Shown: positions 49,213-57,493 of the stretch, in pieces | Numbering within the stretch: position 1 is the stretch's first letter | How the letters are laid out: every line of letters starts with the position of its first letter | Notes under the pieces: model-generated | Told to the model about the DNA's origin: nothing | What the model saw: the letters and a program-made list of their open reading frames with translations, nothing else | The model's database searches: none | IMG/VR virus record: IMGVR_UViG_3300045971_000149 | Span: 62,001 to 126,000 of that record | DNA length: 64,000 nucleotides | Origin: a virus | Reading direction: 5' to 3' (one strand) | Translations under genes and position numbers: made by a program

Positions 49213-49545
49213 ATGACTGTTCGTAAGATACAGTCCGGTCGCGTTGTAACGCTGACTGCCGAGCAATTTATCGGCGAGAAAGGCACGATTTTTTACAACG
49301 AAGATACCGGCAATCTACGAATGAGTGACGGATTAACAGTCGGCGGAGTCCCGATTGTTGGGCTAGCAGGTAGCCCAGGACCAAAGGGAGATACCGGAAC
49401 CCAGATAAATAGACTTATAGATATTCCGGATGTAAACAGTGCAGATTTGCAAGCAGGCTCGATACTAGTGTACGATGGAGCGAGTCAATGGGTGACAACC
49501 TTAACTATACCAGCACAAAGTAATATTGATGCAGGCGAATTTTAA
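49213..49545 (+). CDS. Short tail fibre protein
   Basis: 110 residues. FIGEKGTIFYNEDTGNLRMS and DGLTVGG are the same N-terminal fibre motif as in the 54702 product; GSPGPKGDTG is collagen-like. Short and truncated-looking compared with the 54702 fibre: an N-terminal adaptor without a receptor domain. Confidence 0.7.
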   Translation: MTVRKIQSGRVVTLTAEQFIGEKGTIFYNEDTGNLRMSDGLTVGGVPIVGLAGSPGPKGDTGTQINRLIDIPDVNSADLQAGSILVYDGASQWVTTLTIPAQSNIDAGEF

Positions 49546-49560
49546 TAGATATATAATAAC

Positions 49561-51888
49561 ATGACAACAATTAGAATTAAACGATCGGCCGTTACAGGCA
49601 ATCCAGGTACGCTTGCTAATGGTGAATTAGCATATTCGGGCTTAACGAATAATGGCGCAAACGGTGGTGATAGATTATACATTGGTTTTGGAACTGAAAC
49701 TACTGGTAATGCTGCAAACCACTATATAATCGGTGGTAAGTATTACACAGACTTAATGGCTGGGACTGCCGGTACGCTAGTTACAAATGCGACAAGCGTT
49801 CCTATTCTAAGTGCAACTGGTACAATCGATAAGTGGTTAGTTGGTAACTTACAACTAACTGGCAATACAATTAGCTCAACAGCTACTAATGGTAACATAG
49901 TATTGAGCCCGAATGGCACAGGCTTAATAAGTATCAACAACTTATACACATTGCCTGCTGTAGTAGGTACCGCCGGATATGTTTTAACAACAAACGGTGC
50001 AGGTGCAACTTCGTGGGCACCGGGTGCGGCAAGTTTATTATTCCAGGGTAATAATACACTTAACACCGGAACAATTAATCTATTAACACAAACATTAAGT
50101 ATTGTCGGTGGAACAAACGTTGTTACTACTTCAAGTGGACAAACACTTACCGTTTCGGTAGCGACTGCAACTAACACAGTATTAGGTGTTGCATCTTTTG
50201 CGTCTGCAAACTTTACAGTGAGTAACGGTGCAGTTAGTATCACAAATGGTACTATTTCTAATGCACAGCTTGCAAACTCGAGCGTTACAATTAACGGCGT
50301 TAACGTTGCATTGGGTGCAAGTGTTAATGTTGCAACTACTCAAACATTAACAATTGGTACTGGCTTAACAGGTAGCACCTTTAATGGATCTACTGCAACT
50401 ACTATTAGCATCGATGGTACTGTTGCTACAACTAGCACTGCACAGACATTTACCAACAAGACGATATCCGGTGCTTCTAACACATTCAGTAACATTCCTA
50501 ACAGTGCGTTAACTAGCAGCACAATTAGCGGAGTTGCACTAGGTGGAACACTAAATGCGTTAACAATCGGAACTGGTTTAAGTGGCGCAAGCTACACCGG
50601 CGCTGCTGGAGTAACAATTGCAATTGATAATACCGTTGCAACTACAAGTACTGCACAAGTTATTACCAACAAGACAATCGCTGCCGGTTCAAATACTATC
50701 AGTGGGTTAACAAATGCAAACTTGAGCGGTACTGCTGGTATCACAAATGCTAACTTAGCTAACAGCACCGTTACTATTGGTACTACACAACTTGCATTAG
50801 GTGCAAGTTCTACAACACTTGCTGGATTAACTCAAGTCGATATTGGTAACTTGCGAGTAACTGGTAACACTATTAGTTCAACAAATACTAATGGTAACAT
50901 TATCCTTGCACCTAACGGTACTGGCACAGTTGATTTCAACGCCGCAAGACTTACAAGCGTTGCAACACCGACTACTTCAACAGATGCTGCTAATAAGTCG
51001 TATGTTGATTCAGTAGCAACTGGTTTGACAGTAAAGTCAGCGGTTGTAGCTGCTACTACAGCGGCATTAAGTGCTACTTACGCAAACGGTACAGCCGGCG
51101 TTGGCGCAACACTTACTGCATCGTCCCCAGTAACTTTACCAACAATAGATGGATACACTGCATCAATTGGTGATAGAATCTTAGTTAAAAATCAAGCTTC
51201 TTCTATCCAAAACGGTATATATGCAGTTACGTCAGTTGGTAGTCCATGGGTGCTAACTCGTACTACAGACTATGATAATAGTCCAGTAGGAGAAGCAACT
51301 GCTGGTACATTCTTATTCGTGGAAGCAGGTACAACTCAGGCTTCCACAGGTTGGGTAGAATCTGCTTTAGGAACAGGTGTAGGATTATCACTTGTATTTG
51401 GTACAGATGCTGTTACATTTACACAGTTCTCCGGTGCTGGGTCGTACCTAGCAGGCAACGGGTTAACCCTAACCGGTAATACATTTGCTGCAACCGGAAC
51501 AAACGGTATTACCGTTGGAACATCTATCCAGTTGGCATCTACTGTTGCAGGTGCTGGTTTAAATTATGCAGCCGGCGTATTAAGCGTTGGTGGTACTGCT
51601 GGTAGAATTACAGTTGCTGGAACAACAGTAGATATTGCCGCAACTTATGTCGGTCAAACAAGTATCACTACAGTAGGAACAGTTGCAGTAGGTACTTGGA
51701 CAGCAACTACAATTGCTGCACAATACGGTGGAACTGGTGTAACTAGCTATGCTGCTTACGATTTACTTTACGGTACAGTAAGTGGTCCATTAGGTAAATT
51801 AGCAATGGGAACTGCTGGTCAGATTCTTCAAGTTAACACTACCAGTAACGCGCTCGTTTATGGCGACATTGATGGCGGAACGTACTAA
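49561..51888 (+). CDS. Large tail fibre protein
   Basis: 775 residues. The N-terminus (RIKRSAVTGNPGTLANGELA) is a common phage fibre start. Residues about 90-460 consist of repeated 'TNKTI..G.NT' and 'LTIGTGLTG' units (beta-repeat shaft). About residues 480-620 (AANKSYVDSVATGLTVKSAV, then DGYTASIGDRILVKNQASS) match a fibre domain widespread in myoviruses. A strong terminator follows. Confidence 0.85.
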   Translation: MTTIRIKRSAVTGNPGTLANGELAYSGLTNNGANGGDRLYIGFGTETTGNAANHYIIGGKYYTDLMAGTAGTLVTNATSVPILSATGTIDKWLVGNLQLTGNTISSTATNGNIVLSPNGTGLISINNLYTLPAVVGTAGYVLTTNGAGATSWAPGAASLLFQGNNTLNTGTINLLTQTLSIVGGTNVVTTSSGQTLTVSVATATNTVLGVASFASANFTVSNGAVSITNGTISNAQLANSSVTINGVNVALGASVNVATTQTLTIGTGLTGSTFNGSTATTISIDGTVATTSTAQTFTNKTISGASNTFSNIPNSALTSSTISGVALGGTLNALTIGTGLSGASYTGAAGVTIAIDNTVATTSTAQVITNKTIAAGSNTISGLTNANLSGTAGITNANLANSTVTIGTTQLALGASSTTLAGLTQVDIGNLRVTGNTISSTNTNGNIILAPNGTGTVDFNAARLTSVATPTTSTDAANKSYVDSVATGLTVKSAVVAATTAALSATYANGTAGVGATLTASSPVTLPTIDGYTASIGDRILVKNQASSIQNGIYAVTSVGSPWVLTRTTDYDNSPVGEATAGTFLFVEAGTTQASTGWVESALGTGVGLSLVFGTDAVTFTQFSGAGSYLAGNGLTLTGNTFAATGTNGITVGTSIQLASTVAGAGLNYAAGVLSVGGTAGRITVAGTTVDIAATYVGQTSITTVGTVAVGTWTATTIAAQYGGTGVTSYAAYDLLYGTVSGPLGKLAMGTAGQILQVNTTSNALVYGDIDGGTY

Positions 51889-51909
51889 GTAATAGTAATA
51901 TAGAAGTAC

Positions 51910-51940
51910 ACGGGGATTTTTATCCCCGTTATTCCTTTTT
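51910..51940 (+). terminator. Rho-independent terminator
   Basis: ACGGGGAT / ATCCCCGT 8-bp stem, T-loop, then TATTCCTTTTT. Confidence 0.85.
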
Positions 51941-51950
51941 AGGAAATTAA

Positions 51951-53000
51951 ATGTCAGTTATTAAATTCAAGCGGTCTTCCGTTTCTGGAAAGATCCCCTT
52001 ATCGACCGACTTAGCATATGGCGAAATGGCCCTAAACTATGCTGATGGCGCGATTTATTATAAAAATACAGCAAGTCAAGTTGTAAGTTTAGGTGGAATA
52101 GCCGGCCCTGCTCATGTATGGACCACCGCCACTTTATACGCATTAAGCTCATTAACAAACGACGTAGGATACCTCACTTCAGCGGTATTAGCATCATACG
52201 GTGTAAGCACAATAACCGCAGGAACAGATACTGCAATTTCAACAGCATCAGGTAATGTAACTGTTTGGAACACTTCAAATTTACAATCTATTACAAATAG
52301 AGGATCAGTAACTACAAACACAATTACTGCTCCGACTTTTATTGGAAATTTAACAGGTACATCAACATATGCATCGTATGCATATAGTTTTAACACCGGG
52401 ACATTAGTTGCAAATGCAGACGTTGCTAACAAAATTGGACTAAATTCCTCTACAGATATCACTGTTCGTTCGAGCCTAATTCCAGATACCAACATTAGTT
52501 ACGACCTAGGCTCTGCCACTAACAGATTTAGAACGTTGTACATATCAAGCGGCACAATTGATATTGGTGGTGTTTTAATATCAGTTCTTCCTAATTCTAA
52601 ATTATCAGTTGGTGGATTTGAATTAGTGAGTACTGCAACTATAGTGTCAACTGCGACATCTTCTGCTATTGCATACTCACTTGCTAATACATCAACTACA
52701 CAAGTTGGTTACGCAACAACAACATCGTATGCATTATCTTTTAACACAAGCACACTAGTAACTAATGCAGTTAATGCAACTACTTCAACTTATGCAGCAA
52801 TTGCGTATTCGATTGCTAATACGTCAACGCTACAGGTAGGATATGCAGTTGATGCAACCACCTCAACTTATGCAGCAATTGCGTATTCGATTGCTAATAC
52901 ATCAACACTACTAGTTGGGTATGCAGTTACCGCTACTAGTATTGTAGGAGGAGCACTGAATCCGACTACTGCTTACTTACAGAATTTATTTTATTTTTAA
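51951..53000 (+). CDS. Tail fibre protein with 26-residue repeats
   Basis: 349 residues. IKFKRSSVSGKIPLSTDLAY is a fibre N-terminus; NISYDLGSATNRFRTLYIS repeats the motif of the 47317 fibre. The C-terminal third has a 78-bp (26-residue) near-perfect tandem repeat at about 52776-52931 (STYAAIAYSIANTSTLQVGY). Confidence 0.8.
   Translation: MSVIKFKRSSVSGKIPLSTDLAYGEMALNYADGAIYYKNTASQVVSLGGIAGPAHVWTTATLYALSSLTNDVGYLTSAVLASYGVSTITAGTDTAISTASGNVTVWNTSNLQSITNRGSVTTNTITAPTFIGNLTGTSTYASYAYSFNTGTLVANADVANKIGLNSSTDITVRSSLIPDTNISYDLGSATNRFRTLYISSGTIDIGGVLISVLPNSKLSVGGFELVSTATIVSTATSSAIAYSLANTSTTQVGYATTTSYALSFNTSTLVTNAVNATTSTYAAIAYSIANTSTLQVGYAVDATTSTYAAIAYSIANTSTLLVGYAVTATSIVGGALNPTTAYLQNLFYF
52776..52931 (+). 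repeat. 78-bp tandem repeat inside a fibre gene
   Basis: Two copies start at 52776 and 52854 and differ at few positions. The 26-codon unit keeps frame, so copy number can change without breaking the protein. Confidence 0.8.
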
Positions 53001-53009
53001 GAGAATCAC

Positions 53010-54371
53010 ATGCTATTATTAACTACAACATTGGATAAGATCCAACTGATTACCGGCACAGCAGGTAATGTTGACATATACTCTACATGGGTAGACAATT
53101 CAACTACTTCAGTAATTGCCGGCCGCACGGTAACACCAGTTGTCACAGGTGCAGTAACTACTGATATCATTCCCGCACCAGCAGCAAGCACTCAACGAAA
53201 TGTTAAGTCTATTATTGTGTATAATGGAGGAGCAACAAATGCAATGCAGATTCAACACACTGACGGCACAAATGTTTCTACATTATGGTCCGGAACATTG
53301 CTCCAGTTTGAAAGTATTGTATATGAAGGAGATAATTTTACACGGTTGAATAGTGCAGGAACTCCTGTTACTCAAGGCTATTCAACTCCTAGAGATATTC
53401 AAATATACTCTACAGCCGGTGCATCTACATGGAACAAACCTACAACATTTACTCCATCTGTTGTGCATGTTAAGGTATGGGGTGCCGGCGGTGGCGGCGG
53501 CGGTGGCTCTTCTTTAGGCACTGCAATTGCAAGCCATGGCGGTGGCGGTGGCGGAGGTGGAGCATTTGCAAGAGAAACATTTAACGCAGCCGATTTACCT
53601 GCATCAGTTACGGTAACTGTGGGGCAAGGTGGTGCTGCGGGCACAGCAGGTGCTACAGGTACCGCAGGCGGTGCAGGCGGCATTGGCGGTAGTAGCTCAT
53701 TTGGTGCATATACAATTTCTTATGGTGGCGGTGGAGGCGGACCTGGGGCAATTACTGCGGCAGCTTGTGGTGGAGGTGGCGGTGGAGGCACAGCAACAGC
53801 AGGAACAAGTGGGTCAACTACCGCTGGAGTAGGCGGATTTCCGGGAACTGCGGTGGCTACGGGAGCTGCTGGTGGTACAGGAGCAACAAGTGTTGTTACC
53901 GCAACTGCGAATGCTGTTAACGCTACAACATGTTCTGAATTTGGAGGAGCAGGTGGTGCAGGACAACCGGCAACTTCGGCAGGTGGTGCATTTGCCGGAT
54001 CATCATTATATGGTGGCGGTGGAGGCGGCTCAGGCGGATGTCACTCGGCAGTTCCGGCAGCCCTAGCGGCAGGCGACGGAGGCGGGTCGGGTAAGTATTC
54101 AACCGGGGGCGGTGGCGTTGCCGGCACTAACGGATTAGCCGCAGCAAACGGCGGCGCAGGCGGTGCAGGAGCAAACGGTAACTCAACTACAGGCGGCTCA
54201 GGCGGCGGCGGCGGCGGCGCAACTACACTATCGGGCGGAACTGGTGGCGCTGGAGGAGCAGGCGGATTTGGAGGCGGTGCCGGTGGTGGCGGGGGTGCAG
54301 CCTTTAACCCAGGAACTGGCGGAGTTGGTGGGTTAGGCGGTGCCGGTTTAGTTATTGTAATGACTTGGTAA
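53010..54371 (+). CDS. Glycine-rich fibre adhesin
   Basis: 453 residues. The first about 150 form a beta domain (GNVDIYSTWVDNSTTSVIAG, then VHVKVWGAGGGG); the rest are dense Gly runs (GGGGGGG), as in polyglycine-II sandwich adhesins of T2/S16 gp38 type that bind host receptors. Codon-level low complexity also makes it a recombination hot spot. The likely host-range determinant. Its TAA stop is embedded in the next promoter. Confidence 0.75.
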   Translation: MLLLTTTLDKIQLITGTAGNVDIYSTWVDNSTTSVIAGRTVTPVVTGAVTTDIIPAPAASTQRNVKSIIVYNGGATNAMQIQHTDGTNVSTLWSGTLLQFESIVYEGDNFTRLNSAGTPVTQGYSTPRDIQIYSTAGASTWNKPTTFTPSVVHVKVWGAGGGGGGGSSLGTAIASHGGGGGGGGAFARETFNAADLPASVTVTVGQGGAAGTAGATGTAGGAGGIGGSSSFGAYTISYGGGGGGPGAITAAACGGGGGGGTATAGTSGSTTAGVGGFPGTAVATGAAGGTGATSVVTATANAVNATTCSEFGGAGGAGQPATSAGGAFAGSSLYGGGGGGSGGCHSAVPAALAAGDGGGSGKYSTGGGGVAGTNGLAAANGGAGGAGANGNSTTGGSGGGGGGATTLSGGTGGAGGAGGFGGGAGGGGGAAFNPGTGGVGGLGGAGLVIVMTW

Positions 54372-54374
54372 ATA
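54367..54374 (+). promoter_or_regulatory. Late promoter core containing a stop codon
   Basis: GGTAAATA; TAA at 54369-54371 ends the adhesin gene. Followed 23 nt later by the ATG at 54397. Confidence 0.5.
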
Positions 54375-54396
54375 TACATAACAGATCAGGAATTAT

Positions 54397-54702
54397 ATGA
54401 AATTATCGGAAATTTTAAGAGCACTTGCAGATATAGTTGATTCAGCCGACGGTGATCTATTAGATTTAACACAACAAAACGCAGCATCACTGAACACAAT
54501 TAATACGCCAAATATAGATAAGAGTCGTTCCGAAAAATTTGTTCCTCCTCTTCAGACTAAAATTGAATTACTAAAGAAAGCAGTTGATGTAGATAGTATA
54601 TACGATTCCGGAGCCGGCGAGATGGCACGTATGAAAAAGATGGCAGGCCTTAATCCTGTAGTCGCAGACGAAGCAGCTAGCGACGAACCACTAGATTCTT
54701 AA
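54397..54702 (+). CDS. Small fibre-associated protein, family F copy 3
   Basis: 101 residues starting MKLSEILRALADIVDS, with VPPLQTKIELLKKAVDVDSI and EMARMKKMAGLN. Shares both segments with family F copy 2. Ends TAATG with the 54702 fibre gene, again directly preceding a fibre. Confidence 0.65.
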   Translation: MKLSEILRALADIVDSADGDLLDLTQQNAASLNTINTPNIDKSRSEKFVPPLQTKIELLKKAVDVDSIYDSGAGEMARMKKMAGLNPVVADEAASDEPLDS

Positions 54703-55496
54703 TGGCAACTACTCAGAAGTTTTTTACTAGTAGAGTACAAACTGACCCTACTGCTTTTATTGGCGAAGTGGGGCGTATGTTCTATAACGAAGAAACTGGA
54801 GCAATACGTATCAGCGACGGAATTACACCGGGCGGAGTTGCAGCTACAATTGAAATCCATTCAGTTACTGATTTTTCAAACACTGCAACCTATGCTAAAT
54901 TTGCGGGAACTGCTACTCACGCAGCATTTGCAGATGTCAGCGGGTTTGCTAACTCCTTTAATACTAATACGCTAGTCGCAAATGCAACAAATGCACAAAC
55001 TGCAGGAACGGTTACTACTCCGGAGCAACCTGCTATAACTAGCGTAGGTACATTAACTAATTTAATGGTTGCTTCAATAGTAACTGCTACTAATTATAGC
55101 GGAGGTACTACACTTAATTGGACTCCAACTTTAACATTTGGAACAGTCCAAGGCACTCAAACCTACACTACTCGTGTGGGGTATTACACACAAGTTGGAA
55201 AATTAGTAATCGCAACATTTGACATAGCTATTAGCAGCCTTGGCACAGCAGCTGGCGCCTTTAGCCTAACAATGACCGGATTACCAAAATCGCTAGCAGG
55301 TGCTCTAAAAATTACCACTAGAACACTTTCGTCACAAAATGCTGTGGATATTATGGGTAGTGTTACTACTGCAACATCAATTCCTATATTCGGAAACATT
55401 GTGGTTGCTGGTACTATTTCTTATCGTCAAATACAAGCATCGGATCTGGGCGGAACAGCAATTATTTCCGGCACCATACAATATATTGCTAGCTAA
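54702..55496 (+). CDS. Tail fibre protein
   Basis: 264 residues. FIGEVGRMFYNEETGAIRIS (adaptor motif shared with the 49213 product), a middle 'NATNAQTAGTVTTPEQPAIT' linker, and a C-terminal beta domain (TRVGYYTQVGKLVIATFDIA) of the kind found at fibre tips. Its TAA stop lies inside the next late promoter. Confidence 0.8.
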   Translation: MATTQKFFTSRVQTDPTAFIGEVGRMFYNEETGAIRISDGITPGGVAATIEIHSVTDFSNTATYAKFAGTATHAAFADVSGFANSFNTNTLVANATNAQTAGTVTTPEQPAITSVGTLTNLMVASIVTATNYSGGTTLNWTPTLTFGTVQGTQTYTTRVGYYTQVGKLVIATFDIAISSLGTAAGAFSLTMTGLPKSLAGALKITTRTLSSQNAVDIMGSVTTATSIPIFGNIVVAGTISYRQIQASDLGGTAIISGTIQYIAS

Positions 55497-55499
55497 ATA
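55492..55499 (+). promoter_or_regulatory. Late promoter core containing a stop codon
   Basis: GCTAAATA; TAA at 55494-55496 ends the fibre gene, and the ATG at 55505 is 5 nt downstream of the core. Confidence 0.6.
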
Positions 55500-55504
55500 T
55501 TACT

Positions 55505-56263
55505 ATGAAAAAACTATTACTAATCTCATTATTAGCACCTATGTTAGCTTGGGCTAATCCCATTGATGACAAGTGCCCACAGTTTACCTATCAAGGTGCT
55601 CCAGTTAGTACACTTGCAGATAGCAAGGGACAATACCTTTGCAAGATGAACTATGCTATTCGATACAACTATACAACAAAGACTCCTGAATATGTTGTAG
55701 AGCATCCTACTAAGGCAGTGTTCACCGGACCGGCAAAGCGTAAGGATAATTTCCATGCAGATGCTAGTATTCCATCTCAATACAGCGCACATTTATCGGA
55801 CTATGATCTAACATATGATCGTGGTCATATGGTGCCTGCGGATGATAATACACAATCTGATGCTATCATGAGCGAAAGCTTCACACTTGCAAATATGGTA
55901 CCACAAGTGCCTAATAATAACCGTGGTATCTGGAAGCAACTAGAAACCCAAGTACGTAAATGGGTTATTGGCGGAAAAGACATTTATGTATCGAGTGGTC
56001 CTATATATGACAAGGGATACAAGACAATAGGAGCAGGTGTTGGTGTTCCTACTAGATTATTTAAAGTAGTTTTTAACAAAACTGATAATATTGCAATTGC
56101 ATTCTTAATGCCAAATACAGAACTAGTAGTAAAAGACTTACCAAAGTATGCAACTACAGTCGATGCAGTGGAAAAAGCTACCGGACTAAAGTTTATGCCT
56201 AAAGCAACGAGCACTACTATTAAAACCACTATACCTAATTTAGCTAAGTGGCCCGGACTATAA
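55505..56263 (+). CDS. Secreted DNA/RNA non-specific endonuclease (NucA type)
   Basis: 252 residues. Residues 1-18 are a signal peptide (MKKLLLISLLAPMLAWANPI). YDRGHMVPADDNTQ carries the catalytic His of the DRGH motif, and NMVPQVPNNNRGIWKQLE the metal-binding Asn region of beta-beta-alpha-Me nucleases. Exported enzyme; it could degrade host DNA in the periplasm, exclude other phages or act at lysis. No Shine-Dalgarno, so probably leaderless late mRNA. Confidence 0.85.
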   Translation: MKKLLLISLLAPMLAWANPIDDKCPQFTYQGAPVSTLADSKGQYLCKMNYAIRYNYTTKTPEYVVEHPTKAVFTGPAKRKDNFHADASIPSQYSAHLSDYDLTYDRGHMVPADDNTQSDAIMSESFTLANMVPQVPNNNRGIWKQLETQVRKWVIGGKDIYVSSGPIYDKGYKTIGAGVGVPTRLFKVVFNKTDNIAIAFLMPNTELVVKDLPKYATTVDAVEKATGLKFMPKATSTTIKTTIPNLAKWPGL

Positions 56264-56341
56264 ATGAGTAACAATGAATATCCTGTCTATCCTGAAGATG
56301 ACGGTTACGACCGTTTCAGAAATCCTTACAGTCCTGTTTAA
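56264..56341 (+). CDS. Possible 25-residue acidic peptide
   Basis: The ATG directly follows the nuclease stop (TAAATG) and opens 25 codons (MSNNEYPVYPEDDGYDRFRN...). It overlaps the 56274 frame, so at most one of the pair may be functional, or the two are nested. Confidence 0.35.
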   Translation: MSNNEYPVYPEDDGYDRFRNPYSPV

Positions 56342-56501
56342 CGGGTTTGTAGAAGGGTTGTCGCGTGCTGGCTGCGGAGTAGCAGGCATATGGTGGGAAC
56401 CGGAACAAGTTACTCCAGAAAAAGAAGATAAGACTATTCCGATCGAACAACAAGAACTTGTCTCAACTTCTTCAAAAGAAGGAAGAAGGAGACTTACCTA
56501 A
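56274..56501 (+). CDS. Small membrane-anchored protein
   Basis: 75 residues (start at 56274 or the ATG at 56298). An N-terminal amphipathic/hydrophobic helix (SEILTVLFNGFVEGLSRAGC) with a Cys is followed by a soluble charged tail. Spanin- or toxin-like peptides share this size, but no family fits. Its stop is in the first hairpin of the predicted structured RNA. Confidence 0.45.
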   Translation: MNILSILKMTVTTVSEILTVLFNGFVEGLSRAGCGVAGIWWEPEQVTPEKEDKTIPIEQQELVSTSSKEGRRRLT

Positions 56502-56646
56502 CCACCTTAGGTCCGTTTGTCGTCAACGGTAGGGAGAGAGCGAAAGCTGGTCTTCCACAGGCGTCCGCGCAATTGCACTAACCCGCGTAGTGGTTCCAGT
56601 ATTAAGTAAGCTGGACACTCATAAGAAAAGCGCCCTAGGGCGCTTT
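56496..56646 (+). ncRNA. Predicted structured RNA of about 150 nt
   Basis: Five short stems in series: ACCTAA/TTAGGT (56496-56512), CCGTT/AACGG (56513-56529), GGGAGA...AGC-GAAA-GCT...TCTTCC (56532-56556), CACTA/TAGTG (56576-56592), CCAG/CTGG (56596-56614), then the palindrome AAAGCGCCCTAGGGCGCTTT. A GNRA loop and a G-U pair favour the plus strand. No family recognised. Confidence 0.5.
56627..56646. terminator. Terminator palindrome
   Basis: Perfect AAAGCGCC/GGCGCTTT inverted repeat. The T-run is better on the minus strand (TTTTCTTATG), ending the 56664-56930 gene. Confidence 0.75.
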
Positions 56647-56663
56647 GTCACGATTAGCGTTGT

Positions 56664-56930
56664 TTAACGAGTAGACTTTGCGTTTTCAACAAACTTATAC
56701 ATTTTTTCCGCAGTTTCTAGAATCTTATCTAGACCCGGAAACTCTGGCATAGCAATAGTACTAATAAGTTGTCCTGTCTTTTCATTGCGTGTTGCAGTTA
56801 ATTCCCATCCTTGCAACTTTGCATGAAAGTCTTCAGTAACAAGCCCCTTAGCCATTGCTAAGATGTCAGTACGAATTTCGTATCCGTTTTTGTTAAATTT
56901 TACTTCCGGTAGTTTAAGTGTGTTTGTCAT
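56664..56930 (-). CDS. Hypothetical protein
   Basis: 88 residues with AGGAGAATAAAA upstream of the ATG. A beta N-terminus and a helical end (GLDKILETAEKMYKFVENAK). Probably an early minus-strand gene. A -10 TATAAT overlapping ATAAATA sits near 56978-56995. Confidence 0.7.
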   Translation of the reverse strand: MTNTLKLPEVKFNKNGYEIRTDILAMAKGLVTEDFHAKLQGWELTATRNEKTGQLISTIAMPEFPGLDKILETAEKMYKFVENAKSTR

Positions 56931-56994
56931 TTTTATTCTCCTGTGTGTATGACTGTGTACAGCAGTATTGCTGCGTCTATATTTATTATACTGT

Positions 56995-57186
56995 CTATAG
57001 TGTAACAGTTAACGCGATTTCTTTAAAGTTTTTCGCCAGCTTCCTTAATCTCGGTGCCAACTTCTTTGCGATTGATTGCTCATCAAGGCGCTGTCCTAAG
57101 TGATACTGTCCGTAAGCTTCTAATGCTTTAACGATTAATTCTTTTTGCCGAGTATCGATTGTGAGTGTGTATGTGTGATTATTCAT
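56995..57186 (-). CDS. Small protein
   Basis: 63 residues (MNNHTYTLTIDTRQKELIVK). A beta strand, then a helix with LVK.ALEAY-type spacing as in small phage proteins of the same size. Function unknown. TTTTAAATATG links it to the previous stop. Confidence 0.65.
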   Translation of the reverse strand: MNNHTYTLTIDTRQKELIVKALEAYGQYHLGQRLDEQSIAKKLAPRLRKLAKNFKEIALTVTL

Positions 57187-57188
57187 AT

Positions 57189-57308
57189 TTAAAACCAGCG
57201 GGGGTAATTGTTCTTCTTTGCTTGCAGCAATCGGTATCTGGTCAAATACGCTAAAAAACCAAATACATCCTTAATTGTAAACAAAAATTTAGATAGCATA
57301 GTTTTCAT
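57189..57308 (-). CDS. 39-residue basic peptide
   Basis: ATG at 57308 (a second in-frame Met three codons later), stop TAA at 57191-57189. MLSKFLFTIKDVFGFLAYLT then a basic tail (RYRLLQAKKNN). Amphipathic/hydrophobic and possibly membrane-associated. Sits exactly between two real genes with 2-base gaps. Confidence 0.55.
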   Translation of the reverse strand: MKTMLSKFLFTIKDVFGFLAYLTRYRLLQAKKNNYPRWF

Positions 57309-57310
57309 AT

Positions 57311-57493
57311 TTAAACCCTATAGTCAAAGTTAGACGAGCGAGCACGGTGTTGTCTACGGTCGTATTCATTAAGCCAATATTCAACATCGCATACGTTAGT
57401 AGGTTGTTTTTCGGCAATATAAGCGTCAATGCGTTCTTGTTCAGATACGGGTTTAAAGGCGCTCTTTACTCTTTCTAATAGATTAGATAGCAT
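57311..57493 (-). CDS. Small DUF3563-like protein
   Basis: 60 residues. SEQERIDAYIAEKQPTNVCD, then VEYWLNEYDRRQ, resembles DUF3563 proteins (short helical proteins with an 'EIDAYLA...DLE...R.LDRR' core). Overlaps the next gene upstream by 11 bases. Function unknown even in cellular relatives. Confidence 0.5.
   Translation of the reverse strand: MLSNLLERVKSAFKPVSEQERIDAYIAEKQPTNVCDVEYWLNEYDRRQHRARSSNFDYRV

Noticed and set aside
49743-50243. Val/Pro-rich minus-strand frame in the fibre locus
   Set aside because: Complement of Thr/Asn repeat codons in the 49561 fibre; typical repeat shadow.
53399-54379. Two proline-rich minus-strand frames
   Set aside because: Reverse reading of the Gly-rich adhesin codons (GGN becomes NCC); not genes.
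57190-57206. Further copy of CAGCGGGGTC near 57196
   Set aside because: The sequence has five Gs followed by TAA and differs from the 10-mer; treated as coincidence.
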